A stretch of 60,153 bases of DNA from Pelotomaculum sp. PtaU1.Bin035 (GCA_002067965.1 MVRN01000038.1:24001-84153); one strand, 5' to 3'. Positions 41,074 to 51,174 are shown, counted from the first letter of the stretch. Program-made: numbers and translations. Notes: generated by a model from the letters alone, not told the origin.

Positions 41074-43132
41074 AAACTGCCTCCTCGACTCCGATTTCCT
41101 TTACCAGGCTCCTGACATCCACGATTAAGGCGACCTGGCCGTCCCCAAGGATGGTCGCTCCGGAAAGACAAGGCACCTTGCCCAGGTAATCACCCAGGGA
41201 TTTTATCACTATTTCAAGATCGCCCAGCAACTTGTCGACAATCACCCCGACCCTTTTATCCCCTATTCCCAGCACGACAACGAATAGGCGTTCCTTTTCT
41301 TCGCCGGAATCTTCCCGCTCGAAAATGTCGGCAAGCCGGACCAGAGGCAGAATGCGGCCTCTAACCAGAATAACCTCGTTATGCTTAACTTTCTTTATTT
41401 CTCCGGCCTTGACGCTGATCGTTTCCAAAACGTTGGTCAGCGGGAAGGCGAACTGCTCATTCGCCAGTTCCACCATCATCGCCCTGATAATGGCAAGCGT
41501 AAGAGGAAGCTTGATCGTGAAGGTGGTCCCGGCTCCCAAGGTGCTGAACACTTCAACGATCCCGTTAATTTGTTCAATATGGTTGCGGACAATATCCATG
41601 CCCACCCCTCGCCCGGAAAGGTCGCTGACTACCGTAACAGTTGAAAAACCAGGCAAAAAGATCAAGTTCACGGCTTCCGCGTCTGACATCCGCTCGGCCG
41701 CTTCACGTTCAACAAGGCCTTTTTCCACAGCTTTGGCGCGGAGCCGGGCCGGGTCCATACCCTTACCGTCATCCTGAACGGTGATAATAATATGGTTTTC
41801 CATATATGAAGCTTTCAGCCTCAAAACGCCGGACCTCGCCTTTCCAAGCCTGACCCTTTCCTCCGGTTCCTCTATCCCGTGGTCGAGGGCGTTCCTGATC
41901 AGGTGGATAAGGGGGTCGCCGATAACTTCAATTACATTCCGGTCCAGTTCGGTCTCATGTCCCTCCACAATAAAGTTTACTTCCTTGCCCAGCTTTTGGG
42001 CCAGATCGCGGACCATCCTGGGAAAACGGTTAAATACCTGCGCCACCGGGAGCATCCTGGCTTTCATGATCTGCTCCTGGAGGTCGCCTGTGACCTGACC
42101 CAGGTGGCCGGAAATTTCATTCATCTTTTCAACCAGGTCGCTTGAACCGGTGCCGAAGCGCCCCTCAAAAATCTCCGCGAACCGGTTCAGCCTGGTGCGA
42201 TCTATGACCAGTTCCCCTACCAGGTTCATCAGGGTATCCAGATTTTGGACGTCCACCCGCACAGTCTGGACGGTTTTTACCTCGGCATGCTCCGCCTTGG
42301 CCGTTTGCTCCGCGTTTTTCTCCCGGGATCCCGGCTCTGCGCGTCTCAGCGCGCCGCCCGGCCCTTCGGCCAGCTTAATGCGGCTAATGTCCGCTCTCGT
42401 TACTTCCGAGACAGTCATTATCAGGTTCCTAATCCGGTCCGCGTCCTCACTGGTCAGCAAAACGACCCGGAATCCAACGTCAAAACGTCCCTCTTGAATA
42501 TCTTCGGCGGAGGGCTCGCACTTAATCACTTCACCCACCTGCTGGATAGTTTCGAAAACCAGAAATGCCCTGACCGATTTCATCTGGCAGGCGGGATCCA
42601 CCTCTACATTCACCCAGTAGGCCTGGTTCCCTCTAAAACCGGCTTCCCGGATTACTTCTTCGTCGACATCTTCCAACACACCAGTGACGCCGCCGTCCGG
42701 CGGGCTATATTGCCCCTGCCCGGCTTCAGGCGCTTCGCCTGCCGCAGGGGCGGATTGGGGTCCCTGGCACTGTCTCAGCCTCGCCACCACTTGCTCAATA
42801 TCTACGGAAACGTCTTTCCCGATGATCTCGTCCCTCAGGACGTGCAGGGTGTCCAAGGCCAGGAACAACGTGTCCACCAACGGCCCGGACACGGGAAGAA
42901 GGCCCTTCCGCATCTGGTCGAAAAGGTTTTCTATCTCATGGGTGAGAGTGGCCATTTTATCGTAGCCCATTACAGCGGACGATCCTTTAATAGTATGGGC
43001 CGCGCGGAAAATCTCCTGGAGCGCCTCCTGGTTCTCGCCTTCACGCTCCAGCACTAAGATATTCTCGTTAAGGACCTGTATTTTTTCTTCCAGTTCGTCC
43101 AGAAAAACACTGATCTCCTCGTCCGAAAACAT
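41060..43132 (-). CDS. cheA: Chemotaxis histidine kinase CheA
   Basis: The domains in order are an Hpt domain with the phosphorylated His in IFRAAHTIKGSSAVMGY (near residue 47), a P2-like response-regulator-binding region (about 170-260), a dimerisation helix pair (about 295-355), a HATPase (HLIRNALDHGIEEPEERV, VQDDGKGMDPARL, GRGVGMDIVRNHIEQ) and a C-terminal CheW-like domain. It autophosphorylates in response to receptor state and passes phosphate to CheY and CheB. No cheY is present in this window. Length is 690 residues, usual for the family. Confidence 0.95.
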   Translation of the reverse strand: MFSDEEISVFLDELEEKIQVLNENILVLEREGENQEALQEIFRAAHTIKGSSAVMGYDKMATLTHEIENLFDQMRKGLLPVSGPLVDTLFLALDTLHVLRDEIIGKDVSVDIEQVVARLRQCQGPQSAPAAGEAPEAGQGQYSPPDGGVTGVLEDVDEEVIREAGFRGNQAYWVNVEVDPACQMKSVRAFLVFETIQQVGEVIKCEPSAEDIQEGRFDVGFRVVLLTSEDADRIRNLIMTVSEVTRADISRIKLAEGPGGALRRAEPGSREKNAEQTAKAEHAEVKTVQTVRVDVQNLDTLMNLVGELVIDRTRLNRFAEIFEGRFGTGSSDLVEKMNEISGHLGQVTGDLQEQIMKARMLPVAQVFNRFPRMVRDLAQKLGKEVNFIVEGHETELDRNVIEVIGDPLIHLIRNALDHGIEEPEERVRLGKARSGVLRLKASYMENHIIITVQDDGKGMDPARLRAKAVEKGLVEREAAERMSDAEAVNLIFLPGFSTVTVVSDLSGRGVGMDIVRNHIEQINGIVEVFSTLGAGTTFTIKLPLTLAIIRAMMVELANEQFAFPLTNVLETISVKAGEIKKVKHNEVILVRGRILPLVRLADIFEREDSGEEKERLFVVVLGIGDKRVGVIVDKLLGDLEIVIKSLGDYLGKVPCLSGATILGDGQVALIVDVRSLVKEIGVEEAVYAAG

Positions 43133-43144
43133 TTGTTTCCACCC

Positions 43145-43636
43145 CTATGCTGTTTCTAATCCGAACCCTTGAAGTTCATTAGTTTCATGCTCATACAGTA
43201 TCTTTTCCAGATTCAGCAGGATCACCAACCGGCTGTCCAGGATTGCGATTCCTTTCAGGTAGGCCGCGTCGATCCCGTGGATCATCGGCGGAGGAGGCTC
43301 AATGCTGTCAAGCGGCACACGGAGCACTTCGGATACCGCGTCCACAATCATGCCTATGGTGTTTCCGGCCACGTTCACAATGATAATCCTGCTTGAACCG
43401 GTCCTTTCTGTCAGCTGCAGGTTAAACCTCTTGCACAAGTCAATCACCGGGATAATCTTGCCGCGCAGGTTAATGACACCCTCGACGAAACCCGGAGTGC
43501 GGGGCACCCTGGTGATAGCCTCCATCCTGATAATTTCATAAACTGAAGCGATGTCTATCCCGTAAGTTTGTTCCGTGAGTTGGAAAACCACCATCTGATC
43601 TTCTCCGCCGCCGGCCCCGTTTTCCCTTATAGCCAC
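43145..43636 (-). CDS. cheW: Chemotaxis adaptor CheW
   Basis: MVVFQLTEQTYGIDIASVYEI, RTPGFVEGVINLRGKIIPVID and VGMIVDAVSEVLR-type blocks are the SH3-like CheW fold that couples receptors to CheA. The start is GTG at 43636 with AGGAGGGG 9 bases upstream. Length is 163 residues. It sits between motB and cheA on the same strand. Confidence 0.94.
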   Translation of the reverse strand: MAIRENGAGGGEDQMVVFQLTEQTYGIDIASVYEIIRMEAITRVPRTPGFVEGVINLRGKIIPVIDLCKRFNLQLTERTGSSRIIIVNVAGNTIGMIVDAVSEVLRVPLDSIEPPPPMIHGIDAAYLKGIAILDSRLVILLNLEKILYEHETNELQGFGLETA

Positions 43637-43674
43637 GATTTTTTGCCCCTCCTTTATTAAGGATATTCTTTACT

Positions 43675-44427
43675 TTACTGCAATTTATTGATATCCGGCG
43701 GTTTAATCGACATCGGTTCCGCCGTTTCATACTTGCTTCTTAATACCACAATATCAACCCGGCGGTTTTGCTGCCGATTGTCAACAGAATCGTTCGGCGC
43801 CCGGGGGCGGAATTCCCCGTATCCGCTTGCGGAAAGCCGCCAGGGAGGAAAGTTCAGTTCGCGGATCAACTCCTGCACCACGCTTGTGGACCTTGCCACT
43901 GACAGCTCCCAATTTGAAGGAAACTCCCTGGTGTTAATGGGAAGGTTATCGGTATGTCCTTCCACCCTGATATATTGTGTCGACCTTAACAAGATCTGTC
44001 CGACCTTGACTATCAGGTTCCTGGCGCTGGGCGCGAGCTGAGCCGAGCCCAGGGGAAAAAGAGCCACATCCTGAAAGCTTAATACCACCCCTCGATCTTC
44101 AATGTTTACAGACACTTTCCCAGCCAACCCGTTTTGATCAATATACTCTTGCAGTTCTGTTTTAATTCGCTCCAGCTCATTTGCCTCAGCTATGTCCGCC
44201 TCGCCGGAGACACCGGGGGCCAGGGAAGCGCCGGGGTTGGTCAACACCGACTGGCCGCCTCCCATCGCCTTGGCCATTGAAATCGCCATCGCCTGAAATT
44301 TTCTGGAGTTTATACTGCTCAACGCATACATAACAACAAAAAAGATCATGAGCAGGGTAATCAGGTCTGAATATGTAAGCAGCCACCTCTCGTGATTACC
44401 GGCGCTTTCCTGCTGCTTCTTTCTCAT
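43675..44427 (-). CDS. motB: Flagellar motor stator protein MotB
   Basis: ERWLLTYSDLITLLMIFFVVM contains the single membrane helix with the proton- or ion-binding Asp21. The C-terminal OmpA-like domain (LFPLGSAQLAPSARNLI; RVEGHTDNLPINT) anchors the stator to peptidoglycan. Length is 250 residues. It starts 6 bases after the motA stop, so the pair is coupled. The plug/linker region is Gly/Ala-rich. Confidence 0.93.
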   Translation of the reverse strand: MRKKQQESAGNHERWLLTYSDLITLLMIFFVVMYALSSINSRKFQAMAISMAKAMGGGQSVLTNPGASLAPGVSGEADIAEANELERIKTELQEYIDQNGLAGKVSVNIEDRGVVLSFQDVALFPLGSAQLAPSARNLIVKVGQILLRSTQYIRVEGHTDNLPINTREFPSNWELSVARSTSVVQELIRELNFPPWRLSASGYGEFRPRAPNDSVDNRQQNRRVDIVVLRSKYETAEPMSIKPPDINKLQ

Positions 44428-44433
44428 TGGGCG

Positions 44434-45219
44434 CTACTCTTCCTCTCCGGATGCTACCCTTTCTTTGCCGCCGCTCTTAGGCCTCAAAAAAGCGGTCAAC
44501 CTTTCCCGGATCAGCACCGGGTTATAGCCGGCCTGGATCGACATGATCCCCTCCACCATCATCTCGCGCAACATGGCTTCTTTTTTACTGAGGTTCTTCA
44601 ACTTTGCAGCTATGGGAAGCCATAAAAGGTTCGCCGACCCGACACCGTAAAGGGTGGCGATAAAAGCAAGGGCGATAGCGGGCCCCAGGGTCTCCGGCGA
44701 TTCAAGGTTGCTGAGGACGTGCACCAGCCCCATTACCGTCCCGATGATGCCCATGGTCGGAGCATATCCCCCGGCAGCTTCGAAGATGCTCGCGCCGATA
44801 TGGTGGCGCTCCTGAATAGCATACATCTCAGTCTCCATAATCTGCCGGACCAGCTCCGGGTCGGTGCCGTCCACCACCAACTGGATCCCTTTGCGCATGA
44901 AGTTGTCTTCCACATTGGGTAGTTCGTTTTCCAGATACAAAAGACCTTCCCGGCGCACCTTGTCTGCCAGGGAAACCAACTGTTCAATCAAGGATACTTC
45001 GTCAGGCAGCTTGCTGAATAAGATTATTTTTATCAACTTGGGGATAGTCGATATTTCACTCAATGAAAATGCGATGACCGTCGCGCCAAGGGTCCCCCCA
45101 AAAACGATCATGGCCGCGGTAGGCTTGAGCAATGACAAAATATGCCCGCCGTCCAGCACAAAAGCCATCACCAGGGAAAGCACGCCCACTGCTATCCCTG
45201 CGACTGTGGTAATCTCCAC
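44434..45219 (-). CDS. motA: Flagellar motor stator protein MotA
   Basis: Four membrane segments (TVAGIAVGVLSLVMAFVLDG; AAMIVFGGTLGATVIAFSLS; PTMGIIGTVMGLVHVLSNL; LGPAIALAFIATLYGVGSAN) with the cytoplasmic loop between the second and third are typical of MotA, which with MotB forms the ion channel that drives rotation. The start is GTG at 45219, with GGGAGAG 10 bases upstream. Length is 261 residues. It is the first gene of the mot-che unit; I see no convincing SigD promoter in front of it. Confidence 0.92.
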   Translation of the reverse strand: MEITTVAGIAVGVLSLVMAFVLDGGHILSLLKPTAAMIVFGGTLGATVIAFSLSEISTIPKLIKIILFSKLPDEVSLIEQLVSLADKVRREGLLYLENELPNVEDNFMRKGIQLVVDGTDPELVRQIMETEMYAIQERHHIGASIFEAAGGYAPTMGIIGTVMGLVHVLSNLESPETLGPAIALAFIATLYGVGSANLLWLPIAAKLKNLSKKEAMLREMMVEGIMSIQAGYNPVLIRERLTAFLRPKSGGKERVASGEEE

Positions 45220-45357
45220 GTTACAACATCTCTCCCTGTGAATAAATTACATTTTTTGGAGCATTTACGCCTATGTATTGCCTAGCAGTTTATTCTATGG
45301 ATCCCTTTATTTCTCTCTACCGGCAATTTTACATTTTACTTCGACGCAAATTTTATT

Positions 45358-45379
45358 ATTCCTCTAACATTGGAGGAAT
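45358..45379 (-). terminator. Possible terminator after butyrate kinase
   Basis: ATTCCTC and GAGGAAT arms around an 8-base loop, with an A/T-rich but T-poor tail on the minus strand. Confidence 0.45.
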
Positions 45380-45387
45380 TATCTTAT

Positions 45388-46458
45388 TTAATATATCTTC
45401 GCTGCCTCAAGCCCCGCCAGCACTCTAAGACCGCTGGCGGCAAGGGCTTCCATTTCGTTCTCCCCGGGATATATCCTGACGGGGGCGATAAAACGCACTC
45501 TTTCTTCTATCCACCCAACCAGCATGCCGCTGTGGGCAATACCGCCCGTAATGACGACAGCGTCGACATCGCCCTTCAATACAGCGCCGCAGGCGCCAAT
45601 TTCTTTAGCCACCTGGTAGGCCATGGCCTCATATATCAAACTCGCCCGGCCGTCGCCTTCTTCAACACGTCTTTCCACCTCCAGCGCGTCGCTGGTCCCC
45701 AGATAAGCCATAAGCCCGCCTTTCCCCACCAGTTTCTTCATCATATCTTCCCTGGTGAAACGCCCGCTGAAGCACATTTCCACCAGTTTTCCCACGGGCA
45801 GGCCCCCGCTTCTCTCCGGCGCAAACGGACCTTCACCCGCAAGCGCGTTATTTACATCGATAACCCGGCCCTTTGAGTGAGCGCCGACCGATATCCCGCC
45901 GCCCAGATGAGCGACAATGAGGTTTGATTCATTATAATCCTTCCCAATGTCCGCCGCCGCCCGCCTGGCCACAGCTTTCTGGTTGAGGGCGTGAAACAAG
46001 CTTTCCCTGGGGTTTTCCGGCATTCCGGAAATACGTGACAAGGGTTCTTTTTCATCAATGCACACAGGGTCGACGATATACGCCGGGATCCCCAATTCAC
46101 CGGCAATGGAATGAGCGATCAGCCCACCGAGGTTCGACGCGTGTGACCCGCGTTTTTCCGCTTCCAGATCCCGGACCATCGCTTCGTTTACCAGATAGGT
46201 GCCCCCCGGTAAGGGTTCCAGCAACCCGCCCCTGCCGACAACGGCATCCAGATCACCAGGCTTAACGCCTGACTTCAACATAGCGCCGGTGACAAGCTTT
46301 CGCCTGTATTCAAACTGATCAATAATCCCTTTAAACTTTCCCAGGTCTTCGCCGCCATGCCTCAGCGTTTCCGAGTATACAGGCTCCCGGTCCCTAAAGA
46401 CCGCGAGCTTGGTCGAAGTTGATCCGGGGTTAATGATAAGCAGCAAAAAACTTTTCAT
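45388..46458 (-). CDS. buk: Butyrate kinase
   Basis: LLIINPGSTSTKLAVF (phosphate-binding loop), VGRGGLLEPLPGGTYLVNEA, VAHLGGGISVGAHSKGRVID and NNALAGEGPFAPERSGGLP are diagnostic of Buk within the acetokinase superfamily. It interconverts butyryl phosphate and ADP with butyrate and ATP; branched-acid kinases of the same family are an alternative. Longer starts reach 46554, inside clpB, but ATG at 46458 with GAGAG upstream gives the usual 356 residues. It lies 31 bases after clpB with no phosphotransbutyrylase gene in the window, an unusual neighbour for a heat-shock operon. Confidence 0.88.
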   Translation of the reverse strand: MKSFLLLIINPGSTSTKLAVFRDREPVYSETLRHGGEDLGKFKGIIDQFEYRRKLVTGAMLKSGVKPGDLDAVVGRGGLLEPLPGGTYLVNEAMVRDLEAEKRGSHASNLGGLIAHSIAGELGIPAYIVDPVCIDEKEPLSRISGMPENPRESLFHALNQKAVARRAAADIGKDYNESNLIVAHLGGGISVGAHSKGRVIDVNNALAGEGPFAPERSGGLPVGKLVEMCFSGRFTREDMMKKLVGKGGLMAYLGTSDALEVERRVEEGDGRASLIYEAMAYQVAKEIGACGAVLKGDVDAVVITGGIAHSGMLVGWIEERVRFIAPVRIYPGENEMEALAASGLRVLAGLEAAKIY

Positions 46459-46489
46459 TTCAGCATAACTCTCTTTCATGTAGTTGCAT

Positions 46490-49096
46490 TTATTTACATT
46501 CAGACACAAGCCGGCTTTCAAAAACCAGCCCGCCGCCGGCAGGGTCCGCGTCAACCAGGATTTGATCGCCCTGAGCGATATTTCCTTCTAAAATATATAC
46601 AGAAAGCGGGTTTTCCAAGCGCTTCTGAATCGCGCGTTTGAGCGGCCGCGCGCCGTAAACCGGGTCAAAGCCTTCTTTAGCCAGAATTACCCCGGCCTCC
46701 GCTGTCACTTCCAGGGAAATCCCCAGTTTAGCCAGCCGCTGTTTTAACAAAGCCAGTTGAATATCAACTATTTTAGCAATTTCATCCTTACCAAGGTTAT
46801 TGAAAATAACCACCTCGTCAACCCGGTTCAAAAATTCGGGGCGGAAGCTGGACTTGAGTTCTTCCATTACGCGCGCTTCCAGTTCAGCCCGGTTGCCCCC
46901 GTTTAATTCTCTGAACCAGTGGCCGCCCAGGTTGGATGTCATAATCACCACGGTGTTCCGGAAATCAACAGTCCGCCCGTGACCGTCGGTCAGCCTGCCG
47001 TCGTCCAGCAGTTGCAGCAGGATATTGAATACGTCCGGGTGCGCCTTTTCAATTTCATCGAAAAGGACCACCGCGTAGGGACGCCGCCGCACGGCTTCCG
47101 TCAGCTGGCCGCCCTCGTCATAGCCGACGTATCCCGGGGGCGCCCCGATCAGGCGGGACACGGCATGCTTCTCCATATACTCGCTCATATCGTAGCGCAG
47201 CATAGCCCGTTCGTCGTTAAATAAAAGGTATGCCAGAGACCTGGCCAGTTCTGTCTTGCCTACTCCCGTAGGCCCGAGGAAGATAAACGAGCCCACCGGC
47301 CGGTTCGGGTCGGAAACCCCGGCCCTGGCCCGGCGAATGGCGTCGGACACCGCCTGCACCGCCCGGTCCTGGCCTACCACCCGCTCCCGGATATGTTCCT
47401 CCATCTGCAAAAGTTTCTGCAATTCGCCTTCCAGCATACGGGAAACCGGGATGCCGGTCCACTTGGCCACCACCTGGGCGATGTCTTCTTCGTCCACTTC
47501 TTCTTTCAGCATTTTATGCGCTTTCTGCAAATCCGCGAGCTGCTCGTTATTCCGCTGCAGGCGCTTTTCGAGGCCGGGCATCACCCCGTAACGCAGTTCG
47601 GCCACCTTGCCCAGGTTGCCGTCCCGCTCGGAGGCCTGCTCGGCCAGCCTGGTCTCCTCGATTTTGCCCTTAATCTCCCTGATGCCCTGGATCAGCTCTT
47701 TCTCCTTGCGCCAGTGATCCTTTAATTCTTCCATCTTGTCCTTTAGTCCCCGGAGTTCATCCTCCATCCTGGCCAGCCGTTCCAGGCTTCCTTTATCCTG
47801 TTCTTTTGATAAAGCCTGCTTTTCTATTTCCAGCTGCCTTGACCGGCGGTCGATCTCGTCAATCTCAGTCGGCATGCTGTCTATCTCAATGCGCAGCCGG
47901 GAAGCCGCCTCATCGATCAGGTCGATGGCCTTGTCAGGCAAAAAACGCTCGGTAATGTAGCGGTGGGATAACGCCGCGGCGGCAACCAGGGCGGCGTCCT
48001 TCACCCTCACCCCGTGGTGCACCTCGTATTTTTCTTTCAAGCCGCGCAAAATTGCGATTGTGTCCTCCACCCCGGGCTCTCCCACATAGACCTGCTGGAA
48101 CCGGCGCTCCAGAGCGGCGTCTTTCTCAATATGCTTGCGGTACTCATCCAGCGTAGTGGCGCCCACGCACCGCAATTCACCCCTGGCCAGCGCCGGCTTC
48201 AGCATATTGGCGGCGTCAACGGCCCCCTCGGCGGCGCCGGCCCCCACCAGGGTATGCAATTCGTCGATAAACAGGACTATTTCACCATTGGCCTCGTTAA
48301 TTTCTTTTAACACTGCCTTCAGCCGGTCTTCAAATTCACCCCGGTATTTCGACCCGGCCACCATGGCCCCGATATCCAGGGCAAGCAGCCGCTTGTCTTT
48401 CAGGCCTTCCGGGACGTCCCCGCTGAGAATTCGCTGGGCCAGCCCTTCCACGATGGCTGTCTTGCCAACCCCCGGCTCGCCGATTAATACCGGGTTGTTT
48501 TTTGTGCGCCGGGAGAGCACCTGGACCACCCTGCGGATTTCCTCATCCCTGCCGATTACCGGGTCCAGTTTCCCCTTGCGCGCCATGTCGGTTAGGTCAC
48601 GGGTAAAACGGGAAAGCGACTGGTATTTATCCTCCGGATTCCGGTCAGTAACCCGCTGGGTGCCGCGGATCTCCACCAATATTTTGTAAACCCGGTCAGG
48701 GGTCACTCCGGCCTGGCGCAGGATCTTTCCGGCTTCGCCATTCCGCCGGGCAACCATCCCCAATAGGACGTGTTCTGTGCTCAGGTACTCGTCCTTAAGG
48801 CGCTCGGCCTCCTTCCAGGCCAATTCCACCATCTCCGAAAGCCCTTGGGAAATATACACGCCCCCGGCGCCACGCACCTTGGGCAGGCGTTCGACAGCAG
48901 CCTGAATCTGTAATCTCAGCTTCGCCACATCAATTTCCATCTTCTGTAATATTTGCCGGACAACACCTTCTTCCTGCTCAAGCATGCCCAAGAGAAGGTG
49001 CTCTTCCTCCATCTGCTGGTGGCTGTGCCTTATCATTATGCTCTGGGCAGCTTCAAAAGCTTCCTGGGTTTTTAAAGTAAGTTTATCCATACGCAT
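46490..49096 (-). CDS. clpB: ClpB disaggregase (Hsp104 family)
   Basis: The N-terminal double Clp repeat (about residues 5-140) is followed by AAA domain 1 with GEPGVGKT and LFIDELH, a long coiled-coil middle domain (about 400-530), AAA domain 2 with GPTGVGKT and [14 protein letters not shown], and a C-terminal D2-small domain. With DnaK/DnaJ, ClpB pulls proteins out of aggregates; it lacks a ClpP-binding loop. Length is 868 residues, standard. Ribosome site GGAGGAGGGG precedes the ATG. It follows the hsp20 and dnaJ-like genes and probably shares their CtsR-type control. Confidence 0.95.
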   Translation of the reverse strand: MRMDKLTLKTQEAFEAAQSIMIRHSHQQMEEEHLLLGMLEQEEGVVRQILQKMEIDVAKLRLQIQAAVERLPKVRGAGGVYISQGLSEMVELAWKEAERLKDEYLSTEHVLLGMVARRNGEAGKILRQAGVTPDRVYKILVEIRGTQRVTDRNPEDKYQSLSRFTRDLTDMARKGKLDPVIGRDEEIRRVVQVLSRRTKNNPVLIGEPGVGKTAIVEGLAQRILSGDVPEGLKDKRLLALDIGAMVAGSKYRGEFEDRLKAVLKEINEANGEIVLFIDELHTLVGAGAAEGAVDAANMLKPALARGELRCVGATTLDEYRKHIEKDAALERRFQQVYVGEPGVEDTIAILRGLKEKYEVHHGVRVKDAALVAAAALSHRYITERFLPDKAIDLIDEAASRLRIEIDSMPTEIDEIDRRSRQLEIEKQALSKEQDKGSLERLARMEDELRGLKDKMEELKDHWRKEKELIQGIREIKGKIEETRLAEQASERDGNLGKVAELRYGVMPGLEKRLQRNNEQLADLQKAHKMLKEEVDEEDIAQVVAKWTGIPVSRMLEGELQKLLQMEEHIRERVVGQDRAVQAVSDAIRRARAGVSDPNRPVGSFIFLGPTGVGKTELARSLAYLLFNDERAMLRYDMSEYMEKHAVSRLIGAPPGYVGYDEGGQLTEAVRRRPYAVVLFDEIEKAHPDVFNILLQLLDDGRLTDGHGRTVDFRNTVVIMTSNLGGHWFRELNGGNRAELEARVMEELKSSFRPEFLNRVDEVVIFNNLGKDEIAKIVDIQLALLKQRLAKLGISLEVTAEAGVILAKEGFDPVYGARPLKRAIQKRLENPLSVYILEGNIAQGDQILVDADPAGGGLVFESRLVSECK

Positions 49097-49099
49097 TTT

Positions 49100-50080
49100 T
49101 TAACCCCTCCTCCCGGGTTTTTTAATCACTTTAGCTAATTGAGCGCGTGGATTTTCCTTATTTAACTCCGCGAGCTTCTCATACAGCTCTTCCTCACGCC
49201 GGGTAACGGTCTCAGGGATCACGACTTTTACTTTTACCATCAAGTTTCCCGGACTGCCCCCGCCCGGTTCCGGCATTCCCATGCCCCGCAGGCGGAAAAC
49301 CCTGCCCGCCTGGGTCCGCGGCGGTATTTTCAGAGTAACCGTCCCTTTTAAAGTAGGAATGTCCACTTCTCCGCCCAAGACTGCCTCTGTTGCCGTAACC
49401 GGTATTTCACATTCCAGGTCTTTGCCATTCAAATTATACAGTTGGTGGGGCTGCAGGCCGATGGACAGGTAGAGGTCGCCGGCCGGGCCGCCCTTCTTGC
49501 CGTTCCCACCCTGCCGCGGCACCCGCACCTTGAAGCCTTCCCTCACACCAGCCGGAATTTTTACCTTTAAATGGCGGCCGCCGGCCATAAATTCCTTTTC
49601 CACACCGTTATAGGCCTCCTCCAGGCTGAGTTCTAGCAGCGCCTCCGTATCCGATTGACCCCTGCCCTTATTCCGGCTCTCCCAATAAAGGTCTGAGTCG
49701 GTAAACGGGTCCATATCGCCGAAAAAGGTCCTGAAAAAGTCACTGAAGCCTCCATAGCCCGGGCTTTCATAGTGGAACCGGATACCGCCGGGCCCGGCCT
49801 CCCGCCACTGGTCATTGCCCCGCTGGTACTTGCTCCAGTCAAAATTCTGCCAGTCCGCGCCCACATCCGACCCTATTTCATCGTATTTCTTCTTTTTCTC
49901 CGGGTCGCTCAAAACTTCATAAGCCTCACCGATCTCTTTAAAACGCTCTTCCGCCTTTTTATCACCCGGGTTGGCGTCCGGGTGATAACGGCGCGCCAGT
50001 TCCCGGTAGGCCTTTTTTATGGCCTTGGTACCGGCTGACTTCTCCACTCCGAGAATTTTATAGTAGTCTTTATACTGCAT
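49100..50080 (-). CDS. DnaJ-like co-chaperone (CbpA type, no zinc finger)
   Basis: The J-domain [20 protein letters not shown] with the HPD motif ([10 protein letters not shown]) occupies residues 4-70. A Gly/Phe/Trp-rich linker follows (about 75-140), then the two C-terminal beta-sandwich domains. No CxxCxGxG repeats are present, so it is CbpA/DnaJ2-like rather than full DnaJ. It stimulates DnaK ATPase. The longest frame starts at 50173, but ATG at 50080 with AAAGGGG upstream starts the J-domain (326 residues). Only 3 bases separate it from clpB. Confidence 0.9.
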   Translation of the reverse strand: MQYKDYYKILGVEKSAGTKAIKKAYRELARRYHPDANPGDKKAEERFKEIGEAYEVLSDPEKKKKYDEIGSDVGADWQNFDWSKYQRGNDQWREAGPGGIRFHYESPGYGGFSDFFRTFFGDMDPFTDSDLYWESRNKGRGQSDTEALLELSLEEAYNGVEKEFMAGGRHLKVKIPAGVREGFKVRVPRQGGNGKKGGPAGDLYLSIGLQPHQLYNLNGKDLECEIPVTATEAVLGGEVDIPTLKGTVTLKIPPRTQAGRVFRLRGMGMPEPGGGSPGNLMVKVKVVIPETVTRREEELYEKLAELNKENPRAQLAKVIKKPGRRG

Positions 50081-50193
50081 ACCGGCACACCCCTTTCCAC
50101 GGTCCCGGTCCGTCCCATTTGCGCGTGCTTGCAAAAAGGCGAGGGCAATTCCCTCGTCTATAAAAAGTATCAACCAACCGGGAGACTTAAAAT

Positions 50194-50643
50194 TTATCCT
50201 TCAATCTTAATGTTTACTTCTTTTTTCTTGGACACTTCTTCCTTGGGCAAGGTAATTTCCAGGATACCGTCCTGATAACGGGCTTTTACCATGTCCTGTT
50301 TTACGGGTACATCCACCGTGAAGGACCGGCTAAAGGAGCCGTAGCTGCGTTCGACCCTGATGAAGTTTGCCCCTTCCTCTTTTTCTTCTTTCTTGCGCTC
50401 GCCCCGGATTGTGAGAATATTGTCCGCAAAACTAATTTTTATGTCTTCCTTGTTGATCCCCGGCAATTCAGCCTTGATCTGGACAGTGTCAGGAGTATCT
50501 TTAATATCGACCGGGAATGCTCCGCCCTGGGCAAGTGTTGCCTCAGGCGCCTTCAAGAAGCGAAAGTTGTCGTCAAAAAGCTTGTTGATTGAGGACTGCA
50601 AACCCACCAAATCACGAAACGGATCCCATTTGACTATTGCCAC
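50194..50643 (-). CDS. Small heat-shock protein Hsp20 (alpha-crystallin)
   Basis: [21 protein letters not shown] is the usual N-terminal arm; [36 protein letters not shown] and [18 protein letters not shown] form the alpha-crystallin beta-sandwich, ending in a short basic tail with IKI. It binds unfolding proteins without ATP and hands them to DnaK/ClpB, both partners of the genes downstream. The GTG at 50652 almost touches its ribosome site; GTG at 50643 with GAGGTG 6 bases upstream is preferred (149 residues). Confidence 0.93.
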   Translation of the reverse strand: MAIVKWDPFRDLVGLQSSINKLFDDNFRFLKAPEATLAQGGAFPVDIKDTPDTVQIKAELPGINKEDIKISFADNILTIRGERKKEEKEEGANFIRVERSYGSFSRSFTVDVPVKQDMVKARYQDGILEITLPKEEVSKKKEVNIKIEG

Positions 50644-50712
50644 AACAGACACCTCCCATTTTATTATCCTTATTGATTAATACGGCTCCCGGCGGTTGAA
50701 TTGTCAGATAAG

Positions 50713-50747
50713 TTGACCTTCACTGATATACTGACCTTAATTGACCT
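50713..50747 (-). promoter_or_regulatory. CtsR-like operator of the hsp20-dnaJ-clpB operon
   Basis: On the minus strand AGGTCAA (50741-50747), a 3-base spacer, then AGGTCAG (50731-50737) form the tandem heptad of the CtsR box (RGTCAAA-NAN-RGTCAAA). A third AGGTCAA lies at 50713-50719. The sites begin directly after the -10 element, so bound repressor would block transcription. Confidence 0.75.
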
Positions 50748-50748
50748 T

Positions 50749-50777
50749 AGTATAAACTATGTATTAAATCCTGTCAA
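50749..50777 (-). promoter_or_regulatory. Sigma-A promoter of the heat-shock operon
   Basis: Minus strand: TTGACA (50772-50777), 17 bases, TATACT (50749-50754), nearly a perfect housekeeping promoter. Confidence 0.88.
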
Positions 50778-50885
50778 GCTTAATCTTGTAAGATAATCCA
50801 AAAATTATTTTTTACATCTTTAACGGATTTTAGCCCTTGCACCCTCTAATTAAGCAGCCCTAACCTTTCATCCTTCCATATTATG

Positions 50886-50894
50886 TGATATAAT
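50886..50894 (+). promoter_or_regulatory. Extended -10 promoter
   Basis: TGATATAAT, a consensus TATAAT with an upstream TG; the -35 (TTTCAT) is poor. It lies about 30 bases before the small membrane ORF at 50927. Confidence 0.5.
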
Positions 50895-50926
50895 ATAAAA
50901 AATATCTCCGAAAGGGCGGGAATGAT

Positions 50927-51028
50927 TTGCTTTTGATTCTCGGATCGATCTTAATTCTAGGTTTTCTTATCGGCGCTACTACGGTAATCTATTTTCAAAA
51001 CAGGCCCCCACACGGGAGAAAACCTTAA
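50927..51028 (+). CDS. Small single-pass membrane protein (33 residues, putative)
   Basis: A TTG start after GGGCGGGA encodes one hydrophobic helix (LLILGSILILGFLIGATTVI) followed by a short basic tail (RPPHGRKP). An extended -10 promoter lies just upstream and a T-rich stretch (near 51060) just downstream, so it may be an independent unit. I recognise no family. Size and topology are like those of many small stress or sporulation membrane peptides. It could be non-coding, and the start codon is not secure. Confidence 0.4.
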   Translation: MLLILGSILILGFLIGATTVIYFQNRPPHGRKP

Positions 51029-51174
51029 TTTCCAAGCTGACACCGGGTCTCTCAAGGAGGCCTTTTCTTTTTTTCCCGGCTGCCGTGAAATGCCCGGCAG
51101 GATCTTCATTTTCTGCGAAACTCATATTTAATGGTATACAAGCATACATATATAAAAAAGAAAGGAGGCTTGTC

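Noticed and set aside
45240-45290. Possible SigD promoter for motA (TAAA, 17 bases, GGCGTAAA)
   Set aside because: The -10 matches the consensus poorly, so it is not listed as a feature.
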